NCBI GenBank assembly: GCA_902601865.1
Contig: CACKOX010000008.1
Location: 1 to 57,954, forward strand
DNA length: 57,954 nt
Source: an uncultured Alphaproteobacteria bacterium
GTDB lineage: Bacteria; Pseudomonadota; Alphaproteobacteria; HIMB59
Reading direction: 5' to 3'
A program made the position numbers and the translations under genes. The first letter of the stretch is position 1; each line of letters starts with the position of its first letter. Positions 35,720 through 46,387 of this stretch are shown in pieces. The notes beneath the pieces are model-generated. The model made no database searches. It saw only the letters and a program-made list of their open reading frames with translations, and was not told the DNA's origin.

Positions 35720-36354
35720 CTTTTATGCTTTTGAATATATTTGTTTAATGTCCCCATAAGAGGTTCTAACTTACCTTCAAAAAGATGATTAGATTTGGAG
35801 ATAGTTTCCATGGAAACGTCTGCATTTTTCTGCTTCTTGAAAGTTTCAAAAAATTCTTTAAGGTTATCTTTTTTAACTATTTCGTCTTGTTCAGCACGCA
35901 CTATTAATGTTTTAATAGGACAGGGAGATAAAAAGTTAAAATCATACATGTTTACTGGGGGCGCTATTAAAATTAACCCATCAACTTCTGGCCTTCTCAT
36001 TAGTGTTTGAAATCCAATCCAGGCTCCAAAAGAGAATCCTACAATCCAACAAGATCGAAAGTCTTCATTCTTTTTTTGTAACCAATCCAGTGAAACACTC
36101 GCATCATTCAATTCACCTTCTCCTTCAGTAAAAGCACCGTCACTTTTTCCAACACCTCGAAAGTTAATTCTAAGAGTTGAAAAACCAGCATCCTTCATTA
36201 CTTTAAAAGCAGCATAATTAACCTTTGTATCCATCGTTCCACCATGTTTTGGGTTTGGATGTAAAATTATGGCGATATTAGGTTTTTCTTGCTCACTAGG
36301 TGAGTATTTGGCTTGAAGTTTACCTTCACCACCTTGTATAAATACTTCTGGCAT
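35716..36354 (-). CDS. alpha/beta hydrolase of the MPEV family
   Basis: 212 aa from ATG 36354 (MPEVFIQGGEG), the usual N-terminus of this small-hydrolase family; six further in-frame codons upstream to an ATG at 36372 are possible. LHPNPKHGGTMDTKV near 33 is characteristic, with the nucleophile serine in GFSFGAW and late histidine in SKSNHLFEG. Substrate unknown. It is divergent from mnmA with a gap of about 50 bases. Confidence 0.78.
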   Translation of the reverse strand: MPEVFIQGGEGKLQAKYSPSEQEKPNIAIILHPNPKHGGTMDTKVNYAAFKVMKDAGFSTLRINFRGVGKSDGAFTEGEGELNDASVSLDWLQKKNEDFRSCWIVGFSFGAWIGFQTLMRRPEVDGLILIAPPVNMYDFNFLSPCPIKTLIVRAEQDEIVKKDNLKEFFETFKKQKNADVSMETISKSNHLFEGKLEPLMGTLNKYIQKHKS

Positions 36355-36404
36355 AATTAAAGAAGAGATCATAGATTACTTTTGATAAAAAAAGCAAGTT
36401 ATAA

Positions 36405-37505
36405 ATGAATTCATTAGGTTTTAATAAAGATCCAGCTAGTACAACTGTAGTAGTTGCTATGTCTGGTGGAGTTGATAGTTCTGTTACGGCGGGACTATTA
36501 AAAAAAGAGGGATACAACGTTGTAGGTATCACTTTGCAACTTTATAGCTCTAACAACTCAGCTAAAAAGGGTTCTTGTTGCTCTGGCCTTGATATTTACG
36601 ATGCGAGAAGAGTCGCTCAAAAATTAGATATACCACATTATGTTTTCAATTATGAAAAAACATTTAAATCAGATGTTATAGATTATTTTATTAAATCTTA
36701 TGAAAATGGTGAGACTCCTATTCCATGTGTAAAATGTAATGAAACTGTTAAATTCAGAGACTTAATGAACTTTGCAAAAAAATTAGATGCTGACTGTATG
36801 GCTACAGGTCATTACATCAGAAGAAAAGGTGAAATCAAAGATGCTCATATGTATAGAGCTGAAGATAAATCAAAAGATCAAAGTTACTTTTTATTTGCCA
36901 CAACTCAAAATCAATTAGACTATTTGCGATTTCCATTAGGTGAAATATCTAAGGCAGAAACTAGAAAAATAGCTGAGGATCTGGGTCTTATTGTTTACGA
37001 TAAGAAAGATAGCCAAGATATATGTTTTATTCCAGACGGAGATTATAAAAAATTTATTAAATCAAATAAAAAAAAGGGAGAAATAATTGATCTCTCTGGA
37101 AATGTATTATCCTCTCATGATGGTATTCAAAATTTTACAGTTGGACAAAGAAGAGGTTTGGGAATATCTAATGATGACCCTCTTTATGTTATTGATATTA
37201 TTAAAGATAAAAATCAAATCATTGTAGGAGACAAAAAGGACCTTTTAGGCAGTTCTCTTCTACTAGGTGATTTAAATTTTATTATGCCCGAATATGATTT
37301 ATCAAAAAATATTGTTGAAATTCCCTGTAGTGCTAAAATTAGATCTTTATCCGAGCCAAAAAAAGGAAAACTTATTAAACAAATTACATCTTATTTTTTT
37401 GAATTTGACGAACCTGCAGAGGCTATAACAAGAGGCCAAGCATGTGTTTTATACGATAATGATAGGGTTTTAGGCGGTGGGATAATTAAGCAGAAACTGA
37501 ACTAA
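36405..37505 (+). CDS. mnmA: tRNA 2-thiouridylase
   Basis: 366 aa enzyme putting sulfur on the wobble uridine of tRNA-Glu, -Gln and -Lys. The ATP pyrophosphatase loop SGGVDSS is near 20, the nucleophile C108 lies in PIPCVKCN and the persulfide-bearing C207 in SQDICFIPDG. FTVGQRRGLG near 243 is another family mark. Length is normal. It lies just before the SUF operon, which could supply the cysteine desulfurase for its sulfur. Confidence 0.95.
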   Translation: MNSLGFNKDPASTTVVVAMSGGVDSSVTAGLLKKEGYNVVGITLQLYSSNNSAKKGSCCSGLDIYDARRVAQKLDIPHYVFNYEKTFKSDVIDYFIKSYENGETPIPCVKCNETVKFRDLMNFAKKLDADCMATGHYIRRKGEIKDAHMYRAEDKSKDQSYFLFATTQNQLDYLRFPLGEISKAETRKIAEDLGLIVYDKKDSQDICFIPDGDYKKFIKSNKKKGEIIDLSGNVLSSHDGIQNFTVGQRRGLGISNDDPLYVIDIIKDKNQIIVGDKKDLLGSSLLLGDLNFIMPEYDLSKNIVEIPCSAKIRSLSEPKKGKLIKQITSYFFEFDEPAEAITRGQACVLYDNDRVLGGGIIKQKLN

Positions 37506-37565
37506 ACAAAGAGTTTACTCGTATTTTCTTGTAAAAATCCTTATTTATCATATATATCGAAATCT

Positions 37566-39023
37566 ATGGCAGCTACAGAACAAACAATTAAACAAGTAAA
37601 TACTTTAGGAGATACTGATTATAAGTATGGTTTTTCTACTGAACTAGATGAAATACGCCCTCCTAAAGGTTTAAATGAAGATATAATAAAATTTATATCT
37701 GCTCAAAAAGACGAGCCAGAGTGGATGCTTGATTGGAGGCTCAATGCCTTCAAAATATTTAATAAGCTACCTAAGCCTGAATGGGCTAAGTTGAATATTC
37801 CAGAAATTGATTACCAAGATTGTTACTATTACTCAATTCCTAAAAGTCTCAAAGATAAACCTAAGTCTTTGGATGAAATCGACCCAGAAATTATCAAAAC
37901 TTATGAAAAACTAGGTATCCCATTAAAAGAACAAAAAATGTTATCTGGTATAGCAGTAGATGCCGTTTTTGACTCCGTATCAGTTGCTACTACATATAAA
38001 AAACAATTAAGTGATTTGGGTATTGTATTTTGCTCAATCTCTGAGGCAGTAAAAACTCACCCTGATTTAGTAAAGAAATATTTAGGAAGTGTTATACCCG
38101 TATCTGATCACTCGTTTGCTGCTTTAAACTCAGCAGTGTTTACTGATGGATCTTTTATTTATATTCCAGAGGGTGTTAGGTGTCCTGTAGAGTTATCAAC
38201 ATACTTTAGAATTAATGCAATGAACACCGGTCAGTTTGAGAGGACTCTTATCATTGCAGATAAAGATAGTTATGTGAGTTATTTAGAAGGCTGTACTGCT
38301 CCAATGAGAGATGAAAACCAGCTTCACGCTGCTAATGTTGAGTTAGTAGCTCTGGATAATGCAGAAATAAAGTATTCAACAGTTCAAAATTGGTACCCCG
38401 GTGATAAAGAAGGTAAAGGAGGTATCTACAACTTTGTAACAAAAAGAGGTGCTTGCAGAGGTAAAAATTCTAAAATATCTTGGACTCAAGTTGAGACAGG
38501 TTCTGCAATAACATGGAAATACCCAAGCTGTATTTTGCAAGGAGATAACTCTAAGGGAGAATTTTATTCAGTTGCAATAACTAATAATATGCAACAGGCC
38601 GATACAGGTACAAAAATGATACATATCGGTAAAAATACATCCTCTAAGATAATATCAAAAGGTATATCGGCTGGAAAAGCTAATAACACTTATAGGGGTT
38701 TAGTAAATATTTTGTCAAAAGCTAAAAATGCAAGAAATTTTACTCAATGTGACTCATTATTAATCGGTAATAAATGCGGTGCCCACACTGTTCCGTACAT
38801 AGAGTCAAGTAACTCAGACTCAATGGTTGAACATGAAGCAACCACTTCAAAAATTAATGAGGATCAATTATTTTATTGTCAGCAAAGAGGATTGAATAGC
38901 GAAGATGCGGTAGGTTTAATTGTCAATGGTTTTTGTAAAGAAGTATTACAACATTTGCCAATGGAGTTTGCTGTAGAAGCACAGAAATTAGTAGCAATTA
39001 GCTTAGAAGGTAGTGTTGGATAA
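37566..39023 (+). CDS. sufB: Fe-S cluster scaffold SufB
   Basis: 485 aa, main subunit of the SufBCD scaffold. Conserved runs are [20 protein letters not shown] near 200, [16 protein letters not shown] near 240, and the late [19 protein letters not shown] near 418 that contacts SufC. First of six tightly packed SUF genes; a 60-base gap separates it from mnmA and must hold any separate promoter. No IscR-type regulator is present in the window. Confidence 0.96.
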   Translation: MAATEQTIKQVNTLGDTDYKYGFSTELDEIRPPKGLNEDIIKFISAQKDEPEWMLDWRLNAFKIFNKLPKPEWAKLNIPEIDYQDCYYYSIPKSLKDKPKSLDEIDPEIIKTYEKLGIPLKEQKMLSGIAVDAVFDSVSVATTYKKQLSDLGIVFCSISEAVKTHPDLVKKYLGSVIPVSDHSFAALNSAVFTDGSFIYIPEGVRCPVELSTYFRINAMNTGQFERTLIIADKDSYVSYLEGCTAPMRDENQLHAANVELVALDNAEIKYSTVQNWYPGDKEGKGGIYNFVTKRGACRGKNSKISWTQVETGSAITWKYPSCILQGDNSKGEFYSVAITNNMQQADTGTKMIHIGKNTSSKIISKGISAGKANNTYRGLVNILSKAKNARNFTQCDSLLIGNKCGAHTVPYIESSNSDSMVEHEATTSKINEDQLFYCQQRGLNSEDAVGLIVNGFCKEVLQHLPMEFAVEAQKLVAISLEGSVG

Positions 39024-39769
39024 TGTTAGAAATTAAAAACCTGCATGTTTCCATTGAAGAAAAGAAAATTATCAAAGGTTTAAATTTATCAATAAATAAG
39101 GGTGAGGTTCATGCTCTCATGGGCCCAAATGGTTCAGGGAAGAGCACACTTTCTTATGTATTATCCGGGAAAGATAAATATGAAATAGATGACGGAACAA
39201 TAGAGTATAACGAAAAAAATTTACTAGAGTTGGATGTAGATGAAAGAGCAAATGAGGGTTTATTTCTGGCATTTCAATATCCAATGGAGATACCTGGTGT
39301 ACAAACTTCTTTTTTTTTAAAAACAGCAATCAACTCAAAGAGAAAATATTTAGGACATAGTGAAATGGATGCCTTGGAATTTGCTAAATTAATGAAGTCA
39401 AAAGCTGAAGAATTAAATATCAATACTGAAATGCTCAAAAGAGACTTGAATGTAAATTATTCAGGTGGTGAAAAAAAGAAACAAGAAATTTTACAAATGT
39501 CAATGTTAAGCCCTAAGATGGCTATCTTAGATGAGACAGACTCTGGTTTAGACATAGATGCGTTAAGAATTGTCTCCGAGGGTGTCAATAAACTAAGAAG
39601 CAAAGAAAATTCCTTTTTAGTAATCACTCATTATCAAAGGCTTTTAAACTATATAAAGCCTGATTTTGTTCACATTATTGCAGATGGTAGAATTGTGAAA
39701 TCAGGAGATTACTCCTTAGCTCTAGAGTTAGAAGAAAAAGGATATGAAGAAATATCTAAATCTGCCTAA
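39023..39769 (+). CDS. sufC: Fe-S assembly ATPase SufC
   Basis: 248 aa ABC-type soluble ATPase. Walker [10 protein letters not shown] near 34, signature-like [13 protein letters not shown] near 147 (the SufC version), Walker [12 protein letters not shown] near 170, and ITHYQRLL holding the switch histidine. It overlaps sufB by one base and sufD by one base. Confidence 0.96.
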   Translation: MLEIKNLHVSIEEKKIIKGLNLSINKGEVHALMGPNGSGKSTLSYVLSGKDKYEIDDGTIEYNEKNLLELDVDERANEGLFLAFQYPMEIPGVQTSFFLKTAINSKRKYLGHSEMDALEFAKLMKSKAEELNINTEMLKRDLNVNYSGGEKKKQEILQMSMLSPKMAILDETDSGLDIDALRIVSEGVNKLRSKENSFLVITHYQRLLNYIKPDFVHIIADGRIVKSGDYSLALELEEKGYEEISKSA

Positions 39770-40869
39770 TGGAACTCACATTAAATTTAGACAAGATACA
39801 ATCTGATAATGTATCAAAATATGCAAAAACTATATTAGATAAACAAAATCCTTATAAAAATTTTAAAATTGAAAACTATAAGTATGCTCAACTTCATCGG
39901 GATATAACATCTGAAACTTTACTAAGAGATATTGACATATCTGAATTATTAAGAATCTCTAAAAATATTTCCTCTCTCACTTCAAATCCAGTTGATTTAG
40001 CTTCTGATTTAAATTTATGGAAATACAAAAATGATGACAGTTTCTTTAGAGTTTCTTCTTTATTAAAAAGAGATACAAGTTCAATAAATTTAGATTTGAT
40101 AGACGATAAGAATTTATTTTTAGATATTTCTCAAATAAACGAGAATATTCATTTTTTTAAATCTTCAAAAAATGTAATCAATCTTATTATCATGAATAGT
40201 AAAGCAAATGACGAATACCCTAAATCTATATTCTTTGACATATCTAATAATTCAAATTTAAATGTAATTCACTTTAATATATCAAACTATAAATCCTTTT
40301 TATATTTTGAGTCAAATCTTCAAGATAATTCACATTTAAACTTTGTTTCTTTTCAGTCTGATAATATTCATACCAGAAATGAGTTTTATGCCTCGTTAAA
40401 TCTTGAGTGTAATTTTGATTTATTTGGTTTGAATATTAATAACTACGGAGTAAATGATAATTATTCATTTATTCAGCACCTGAAACCCTCCTCATCAAGT
40501 AGAGAGATTTTTAAATCTATAGTTGAGAAAGGTGCTATAACTAATTTTCAAGGGAAGATATATGTCGACTCTATAGCTCAGAAAACTGATGGATATCAAA
40601 TGAGCAGATCTTTACTTTTAGACGATATTTCAAAGGCTAATAATAAACCTGAACTTGAAATTTATGCTGATGATGTAAAATGTAGTCATGGTTCTACTGT
40701 TTCTAAATTAGATGAAGATCAAATTTATTATTTTAAATCTAGAGGTATTGACAGTGAAATGGCTAAAAAAATACTAAAAAAAGCATTTATTGCAGAGATT
40801 ATCGAGTCTATTAAAGATGATAATTTACGAGGTTATTCCAATAATATAATTGAAAGTTTATTAACATGA
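39769..40869 (+). CDS. sufD: Fe-S scaffold partner SufD
   Basis: 366 aa. The C-terminal half keeps the SufB/D beta-helix core with GAITNFQGKIYVDSIAQKTDGYQ and HGSTVSKLDEDQIYYFKSRGID, while the N-terminal half is variable and very A/T-rich. It forms SufBCD with the two genes before it. It overlaps sufS by four bases. Confidence 0.93.
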   Translation: MELTLNLDKIQSDNVSKYAKTILDKQNPYKNFKIENYKYAQLHRDITSETLLRDIDISELLRISKNISSLTSNPVDLASDLNLWKYKNDDSFFRVSSLLKRDTSSINLDLIDDKNLFLDISQINENIHFFKSSKNVINLIIMNSKANDEYPKSIFFDISNNSNLNVIHFNISNYKSFLYFESNLQDNSHLNFVSFQSDNIHTRNEFYASLNLECNFDLFGLNINNYGVNDNYSFIQHLKPSSSSREIFKSIVEKGAITNFQGKIYVDSIAQKTDGYQMSRSLLLDDISKANNKPELEIYADDVKCSHGSTVSKLDEDQIYYFKSRGIDSEMAKKILKKAFIAEIIESIKDDNLRGYSNNIIESLLT

Positions 40870-42074
40870 ATAATGTAAAATTAGATTTTCCAATTTTAGA
40901 TAAAAAGATAAGAGATAAAACCATTACTTATCTTGACTCCGCTGCAAGTACCCAGAAACCAAAACAAGTTATTCACTCAATTTCTGAGTTTCTTGAAAAC
41001 TCATATGAAAACGTCCATAGAGGAATGAATTCCCTTAGTATCGATGCTACAGATTTATATGAAAAATCTAGAGAAGTAGCTAAATCGTTTATTAATGCAA
41101 ATTCTACAAACGAAATAATTTTTACAAGAGGAGCTACCGACTCTATAAATATTATTGCCAATTCACTAGCAGAGCATTTAAATAAGGGTGATAAGATTGT
41201 TGTGACAGAATTAGAACATCACTCTAATTACTTACCGTGGATGCATTTATGTAAAAAATTAGAATTAGAATTAAAAATTATCCCAATTTCTAAAGAAGGC
41301 ATTCTATCTGAAGAAGAAATTATAAATAATTGTGATGATACTACTAAGGTTCTTTCCTTAACACATATGTCAAATGTTACTGGTCAAATACTTGATATAA
41401 AAAAAATTAAAAAAGAAATTAATAAAGATATTTATGTAGCTGTTGATGGATGCCAGTCAATTGCACACCTTAATATTGATGTCAAAGATTTAGACTGCGA
41501 TTTTTACTCTTTCTCTTCTCACAAACTTTACGGTCCATCTGGTATTGGAATTATGTATGGTAAAGAGGATATTCTTAACCAACTTAACCCTCCAACATTA
41601 GGAGGGGGGATGATCAATGAGGTATCTTCAAACAATTTTTCTTACGCCATGTTGCCAAATAAATTCGAACCAGGAACACCCTCTATTGAGGCTGCCATTG
41701 GTTTTAAAGCTGCCATGGAGTATCTAAATAGTATTAATTACCAAGATTATTTTTCGAATGAAAAAAAACTCAGATCCACACTAATTTCAGCTCTAAATGA
41801 CTTTGAAGAAATAGAAATATATGGCTCAAACGACAATGGAAATGCCACTTCAATTGTTTCCTTTAATATCAAAAACCAAAATTTTAATGATATTGCCACT
41901 TTTCTTGACCAATATGGAATAATGATCAGAGGAGGTCACCATTGTTGTCAACCTTTTATGAAAAAATTAGGTATTCCGGGTTCTTGCCGAGTTTCTTTTG
42001 GAATTTATAATGACATTAATGATATAGACCACTTTGTTGACTCTATGAAAAAAACTTTAAAATTATTACAATAA
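40866..42074 (+). CDS. sufS: cysteine desulfurase
   Basis: 402 aa PLP enzyme that takes sulfur from cysteine for cluster assembly. The PLP lysine is K220 in SSHKLYGPSG, the catalytic cysteine is in GGHHCCQPF near 360, and the class II N-terminal YLDSAASTQKP is present. No sufE or sufU gene lies in the window, so the sulfur acceptor must be elsewhere. Confidence 0.95.
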   Translation: MNNVKLDFPILDKKIRDKTITYLDSAASTQKPKQVIHSISEFLENSYENVHRGMNSLSIDATDLYEKSREVAKSFINANSTNEIIFTRGATDSINIIANSLAEHLNKGDKIVVTELEHHSNYLPWMHLCKKLELELKIIPISKEGILSEEEIINNCDDTTKVLSLTHMSNVTGQILDIKKIKKEINKDIYVAVDGCQSIAHLNIDVKDLDCDFYSFSSHKLYGPSGIGIMYGKEDILNQLNPPTLGGGMINEVSSNNFSYAMLPNKFEPGTPSIEAAIGFKAAMEYLNSINYQDYFSNEKKLRSTLISALNDFEEIEIYGSNDNGNATSIVSFNIKNQNFNDIATFLDQYGIMIRGGHHCCQPFMKKLGIPGSCRVSFGIYNDINDIDHFVDSMKKTLKLLQ

Positions 42075-42077
42075 GAT

Positions 42078-42467
42078 ATGGACGATAAGACTCTCTCTGA
42101 CTTTATGCCTAAAGTTAATTCTGAAGGTGATATTTCCTTTGGAGATGTATCAACATCAGAGTCAGTAAATTTGACAAATGATATAATTATAGAGGTTCTC
42201 ACAAAAATAAAAGATCCAGAACTTGATATAAATATATATGATCTTGGATTAATTTATGACCTATCAATTGATAAATTTAACAATATTAAAATTATAATGA
42301 CGCTAACAACTGTTAATTGTCCAGTTGCGGATAGTTTTCCGTTAGATGTTGCAAAAAAAGTTCACGAACTTCCAAATACAGGACAAGTTAGTGTTAATCT
42401 AACCTTTCAACCTCCTTGGAATAAAGATATGATGAGTGAAGACGCAAAATTAGCTCTAGGTTTTTAA
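42078..42467 (+). CDS. sufT: SufT, MIP18/DUF59 Fe-S maturation protein
   Basis: 129 aa. The DUF59 core (about 38-125) has IKDPELDINIYDLGLIY, a conserved cysteine in TTVNCPVADSFP, and a late QPPWNKDMMSEDAK run. The first 35 residues are variable. Within the SUF operon it helps mature Fe-S proteins. It follows sufS by three bases. Confidence 0.88.
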   Translation: MDDKTLSDFMPKVNSEGDISFGDVSTSESVNLTNDIIIEVLTKIKDPELDINIYDLGLIYDLSIDKFNNIKIIMTLTTVNCPVADSFPLDVAKKVHELPNTGQVSVNLTFQPPWNKDMMSEDAKLALGF

Positions 42468-42468
42468 A

Positions 42469-42804
42469 ATGTCTAATCCCTTATTTACATTATCTAAGAT
42501 GGCTCAAGAACAAATCTCTAAATTGTTAGTTGATAACAATAATGCAATTGGTTTGAAAATAGGTTTAAGTACAAAAGGTTGCGCTGGTCTTAGCTATACA
42601 ATGGAATATGTCAATGAAAGTGAAATACAAGGATGTGAACTAGTTAATGATTATAAATTTCCTCTTTATATCGATAATAAAGCTGTAATGTATGTTATTG
42701 GTACAGAAATGGACTTTATAAAAGAAGAGTATGGAGAAAGATTTGTTTTCAAAAATCCCAATCAAACTAGTGAGTGCGGTTGTGGCGAAAGTTTTCACGT
42801 TTAG
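42469..42804 (+). CDS. sufA: A-type Fe-S carrier
   Basis: 111 aa HesB/IscA family. Cluster-binding cysteines are C38 in KGCAGL, C103 and C105 in ECGCGESF. It passes assembled clusters from SufBCD to target proteins. Last gene of the SUF operon. Confidence 0.92.
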   Translation: MSNPLFTLSKMAQEQISKLLVDNNNAIGLKIGLSTKGCAGLSYTMEYVNESEIQGCELVNDYKFPLYIDNKAVMYVIGTEMDFIKEEYGERFVFKNPNQTSECGCGESFHV

Positions 42805-42818
42805 TTTTTAATTAATAC

Positions 42819-43673
42819 ATGGCTATTCTTTTAGGTATTCTGTCAGCCCTTAGCTTTGGTGTAGGGGATTTTTTAGCAAGATTTTCATCACAAGAAGTTG
42901 GTTTTAAGAACTCACTTTTTTGGATGTTAGTCGTTGGTTCAATTTTTTATTTATTTTTATTTTATTTCTTTGGAAGTGGGTTATCTCCAAACACCATAGG
43001 TTTGAGCAATAGCTTTCTATCAGGTATTTTAATAATGTTTGGACTGTTATGCTTATATAAAGGTCTTCAAATGGGGCCTGTATCAATTGTTGCCTCAATA
43101 GCAGCAACTAATCCTTTTTTTGTTTTTGTTATAAGATTTTTTTTAGGTAGTGAACCTACACTTACTCAATGGATTGCAACTTTGATAGTAATTTCAGGAG
43201 CAGTATTTGTGTCAATTAGTGCGGACAGTTTCAAAGAAAGCCTTGGTTTATCAAAAAAACAAATAAAAGAGTCGTTAATTGTATCATTTATGGCAAGTGG
43301 AATGTTAGCTTTAGGTCTTATTTTTTCACAAGAAGCCTCTAATACCTTGGATCCAATTGAAGCTGTTATATATGTTAGATTTTTTAGTTTATTGGGTATT
43401 GCAACCTTATTGTTATTTACAAAGTCTAAAATAACAATGACAAAAAAAGCAGCACCCATTTTATTTTTTCAGGGAATATTAGAGACTACTGGTTATTTCT
43501 GTTTAGTTTCGGCGTATACTTTTGATAAAGTGAGTATTGCAGTAGTGATTTCCTCAGGCTTTGGTCTTGTAACTGTTTTATTAGCCAGAATGGTCTTAAA
43601 AGAAAAAATATCTAAAATTCAAACTTTGGGTATTTCCTTAACGTTTATTGGAGTTATAGGGCTAACTATCTAA
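42819..43673 (+). CDS. DMT-superfamily (EamA) permease
   Basis: 284 aa with ten predicted helices in two repeated EamA halves (about 2-130 and 150-284). Substrate unknown; family members export amino acids or other metabolites. Starts 14 bases after sufA, possibly read through from the operon. It converges on a second EamA protein, overlapping by eight bases. Confidence 0.85.
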   Translation: MAILLGILSALSFGVGDFLARFSSQEVGFKNSLFWMLVVGSIFYLFLFYFFGSGLSPNTIGLSNSFLSGILIMFGLLCLYKGLQMGPVSIVASIAATNPFFVFVIRFFLGSEPTLTQWIATLIVISGAVFVSISADSFKESLGLSKKQIKESLIVSFMASGMLALGLIFSQEASNTLDPIEAVIYVRFFSLLGIATLLLFTKSKITMTKKAAPILFFQGILETTGYFCLVSAYTFDKVSIAVVISSGFGLVTVLLARMVLKEKISKIQTLGISLTFIGVIGLTI

Positions 43674-44562
43674 TTAAATTCTGAAGTCTTTTTTTATCAA
43701 AACGATATGAATTCATAGCAATAGCAAAACAAATCACTATACCTCCTACTATTGTATTAGTGCTTGGAATTTCATTAATACCAAGTACAGGTAACCATGC
43801 CCAAAATATTCCTCCAACTACTTCTAATAAAGATAACATTGTCAACTCACCTGAGAGAAGGTGTTTTGATCCAATACTAAAAAGAATTAGCCCACTTGCA
43901 ACTATTAAGCCATGCGTAATACTTAAAAAAATATTTCTGAAGGGTAAATAGATTTCCTGACTATTTATTATCATCAAACAGCAAGAAATAGTTGCACAAA
44001 ATATCCCTGCATAAATTAAAATATAAAATTTCTTGTTATCACTTTTACTTCGTAAGGCAACGGTAAATGCTGCAAATCCTAGACTAGATATAAAACCCAT
44101 GATCAATCCATATAATGAACCACTAAAAGCGCTAGCATATATCATTATTAAAGCACCTATAAATGCAATAATCATGCTGATAAAATTTTGTTTTGAAATT
44201 TTTTCATTAATAAATACTAATGCAATTAATGAAGCTAAAAAGGGCATTAAGGCTAACATAAAAAGAGTGACAGCAGCAGTTGTATTGCTAATTGAATAAA
44301 TGAAACCAATCATTGCTGTAGTTAAACAAAGACCGCCGATTACAGAAACTTTATCTATTTTTATTATATTAAGAATAAATTTTTTTTGTTCTTTGATTAT
44401 AAGATACGTAGCTATAATTACTGCTACTGTCAGTCCTCTAATGATAAGATAGGGGAGTTGATAGATATGTGGATCTATCATATTTTTTACAACTAGTGGA
44501 CCAAAACTCCATATTAAACCACTTAAAACAACTATTATTACTGCCTTAATATGTTCACTCAT
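43666..44562 (-). CDS. DMT-superfamily (EamA) permease
   Basis: 298 aa with ten predicted helices in two EamA halves, only remotely similar to its convergent neighbour (different N-terminus, no shared long run seen). Substrate unknown. It lies 40 bases after thrS on the same strand. Placement of two such permeases tail to tail may be coincidence. Confidence 0.85.
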   Translation of the reverse strand: MSEHIKAVIIVVLSGLIWSFGPLVVKNMIDPHIYQLPYLIIRGLTVAVIIATYLIIKEQKKFILNIIKIDKVSVIGGLCLTTAMIGFIYSISNTTAAVTLFMLALMPFLASLIALVFINEKISKQNFISMIIAFIGALIMIYASAFSGSLYGLIMGFISSLGFAAFTVALRSKSDNKKFYILIYAGIFCATISCCLMIINSQEIYLPFRNIFLSITHGLIVASGLILFSIGSKHLLSGELTMLSLLEVVGGIFWAWLPVLGINEIPSTNTIVGGIVICFAIAMNSYRFDKKRLQNLIR

Positions 44563-44602
44563 TTACGAGATTAACTTATTTTATAAATGAAGTTATTAAT
44601 AG

Positions 44603-46387
44603 TTAATTGCTTACAAAGTAATTTGACAATAATTTGATGTCATCAAATGAGGTATTCTTCCCCTCATTACTTCTCAGAGTGAATGATTTTGACTCAATTT
44701 CTTTTTCACCCATTACTAATGAGTAAGGTATTTTTTTGGAAACAGAGTTCCTAATCTTGTATCCTAATTTATTATCTGAGCTATCAACAATCGTTCTTAC
44801 ACCAAGTTGTTGAAGCTTTTCTTTTATTTGATTGCTATGGTCTACAAATTTTTCAGATACTGGCAGTATTGCAAGTTGAATAGGTGTAACAAATAATGGA
44901 AGCCAGCCATTTGTATTTTCTAAAATGATCGCTATGAACCTCTCTAATGAACCAACTACAGCACGATGTATCATTATAGGAACTTGATTTTTGTCATCCT
45001 TGTCTTTGTATTTAGCTCCTAATCTATCTGGTAGATTAAAGTCAATTTGAATTGTGCCACATTGCCATTCACGTCCAAGAGAGTCCTCTAATGTATATTC
45101 TATTTTTGGTCCGTAAAATGCACCTTCTCCCTCTAATATATTAAATTCCTTGTTATTATCTTTTAAAACTTTTTTTAATTGATTTTCCGCATTATCCCAA
45201 TTTTCTTGAGTGCCAATACTCTTTTCTGGACGAGTAGAAATATTATATTTAATCTTTTCAAACCCAAACTTCTTATAAACTCTCTCAATTAATTGAGTAG
45301 TCTCATTGCACACATCATAAATTTGATCGCCAGAGCAAAATATATGTGCATCATCTTGGGTAAATCCTCTCACTCTAAATAATCCATTCAGAGCCCCTGA
45401 GGGTTCATATCTGTGACATTTACCAAATTCAGAATATCTCAGTGGCAAATCTTTATAAGTTATGAGTTGAGAATTAAATAACACTATATGACAGGGACAA
45501 TTCATGGGCTTTAAAGCAAATGTCTTGTTATCTGTTTCGGACGTAAACATATTTTCTTTAAAATTGTCCCAGTGACCAGATTTTATCCAGAGTTCATTTG
45601 AAACTAACTCAGGTGTTTTTACTTCAAAATAGTTTAATTTTTGCTGCTCAGAGCGGATGTATTTCTCTATATTTTGATACAAAGTTAAACCTTTATCTTT
45701 CCAAAATACATTACCTGCGGATAAATCAGTAAGGAGGAATAAACCCATATCTGTTCCCAATCTTCTATGATTTCTTTCTTTGGCTTCTTCTAAATTTTTT
45801 AAATATACTCGAAGCTCTTTTTCTGAATACCAAGCAGTTGCATAAATTCTTTGAAGCATTTTATTGGTGCTAATGCCTCTCCAATAAGCTCCTGAAACAC
45901 TGGTTATCTTAAAGCTAGCATTATAATCCTTTGTGCTTTTATGATGAGGTCCTTTGCAAAGATCTGTAAAATTCTTCTGTTCATAAAGAGTTATTTCATC
46001 AGAGTTATCCAAATTATTGATAAGTTCTAACTTATATTTATTATCTTTAAAAATTTCTAAGGCTTCTTTTTTGGAAACAGCTCTTTTTAAAAAATCTCTT
46101 CCTTGTAAGAGTATTTCTTTCATTTTTTTTTCAATATTTTCTAAATCATCATCTGATAATGTACTCTCCATATCAAAATCATAATAAAAACCATTTTTTA
46201 TAAACGGACCAATAGTTGGTTTTGCATTCGGGAAAAGAGATATGACAGCTTCTGCTAAAATATGAGCCATATCGTGACGCATAATGTTTAAAGCGTCTTC
46301 AGATTTATGTTTTATAGGAGTACTATTTTCGACTTCGGTATCCCAATAATTATTATTTGAGTCTTTATATGCTACTACTTCACTCAT
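44603..46387 (-). CDS. thrS: threonyl-tRNA synthetase lacking the TGS domain
   Basis: 594 aa class II synthetase. The editing domain is present with HDMAHILAEAV (H38 and H42, the HxxxH zinc/editing motif) and the catalytic core with CPCHIVLF (zinc cysteine), KCHRYEPSGALNGLFRVRGF, and the C-terminal anticodon domain. In E. coli the HxxxH histidine is at 73, so about 35 N-terminal residues are missing, which removes the TGS domain. Upstream sequence is hisI, overlapping by four bases, so the short start is genuine and not a mis-call. Confidence 0.93.
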   Translation of the reverse strand: MSEVVAYKDSNNNYWDTEVENSTPIKHKSEDALNIMRHDMAHILAEAVISLFPNAKPTIGPFIKNGFYYDFDMESTLSDDDLENIEKKMKEILLQGRDFLKRAVSKKEALEIFKDNKYKLELINNLDNSDEITLYEQKNFTDLCKGPHHKSTKDYNASFKITSVSGAYWRGISTNKMLQRIYATAWYSEKELRVYLKNLEEAKERNHRRLGTDMGLFLLTDLSAGNVFWKDKGLTLYQNIEKYIRSEQQKLNYFEVKTPELVSNELWIKSGHWDNFKENMFTSETDNKTFALKPMNCPCHIVLFNSQLITYKDLPLRYSEFGKCHRYEPSGALNGLFRVRGFTQDDAHIFCSGDQIYDVCNETTQLIERVYKKFGFEKIKYNISTRPEKSIGTQENWDNAENQLKKVLKDNNKEFNILEGEGAFYGPKIEYTLEDSLGREWQCGTIQIDFNLPDRLGAKYKDKDDKNQVPIMIHRAVVGSLERFIAIILENTNGWLPLFVTPIQLAILPVSEKFVDHSNQIKEKLQQLGVRTIVDSSDNKLGYKIRNSVSKKIPYSLVMGEKEIESKSFTLRSNEGKNTSFDDIKLLSNYFVSN

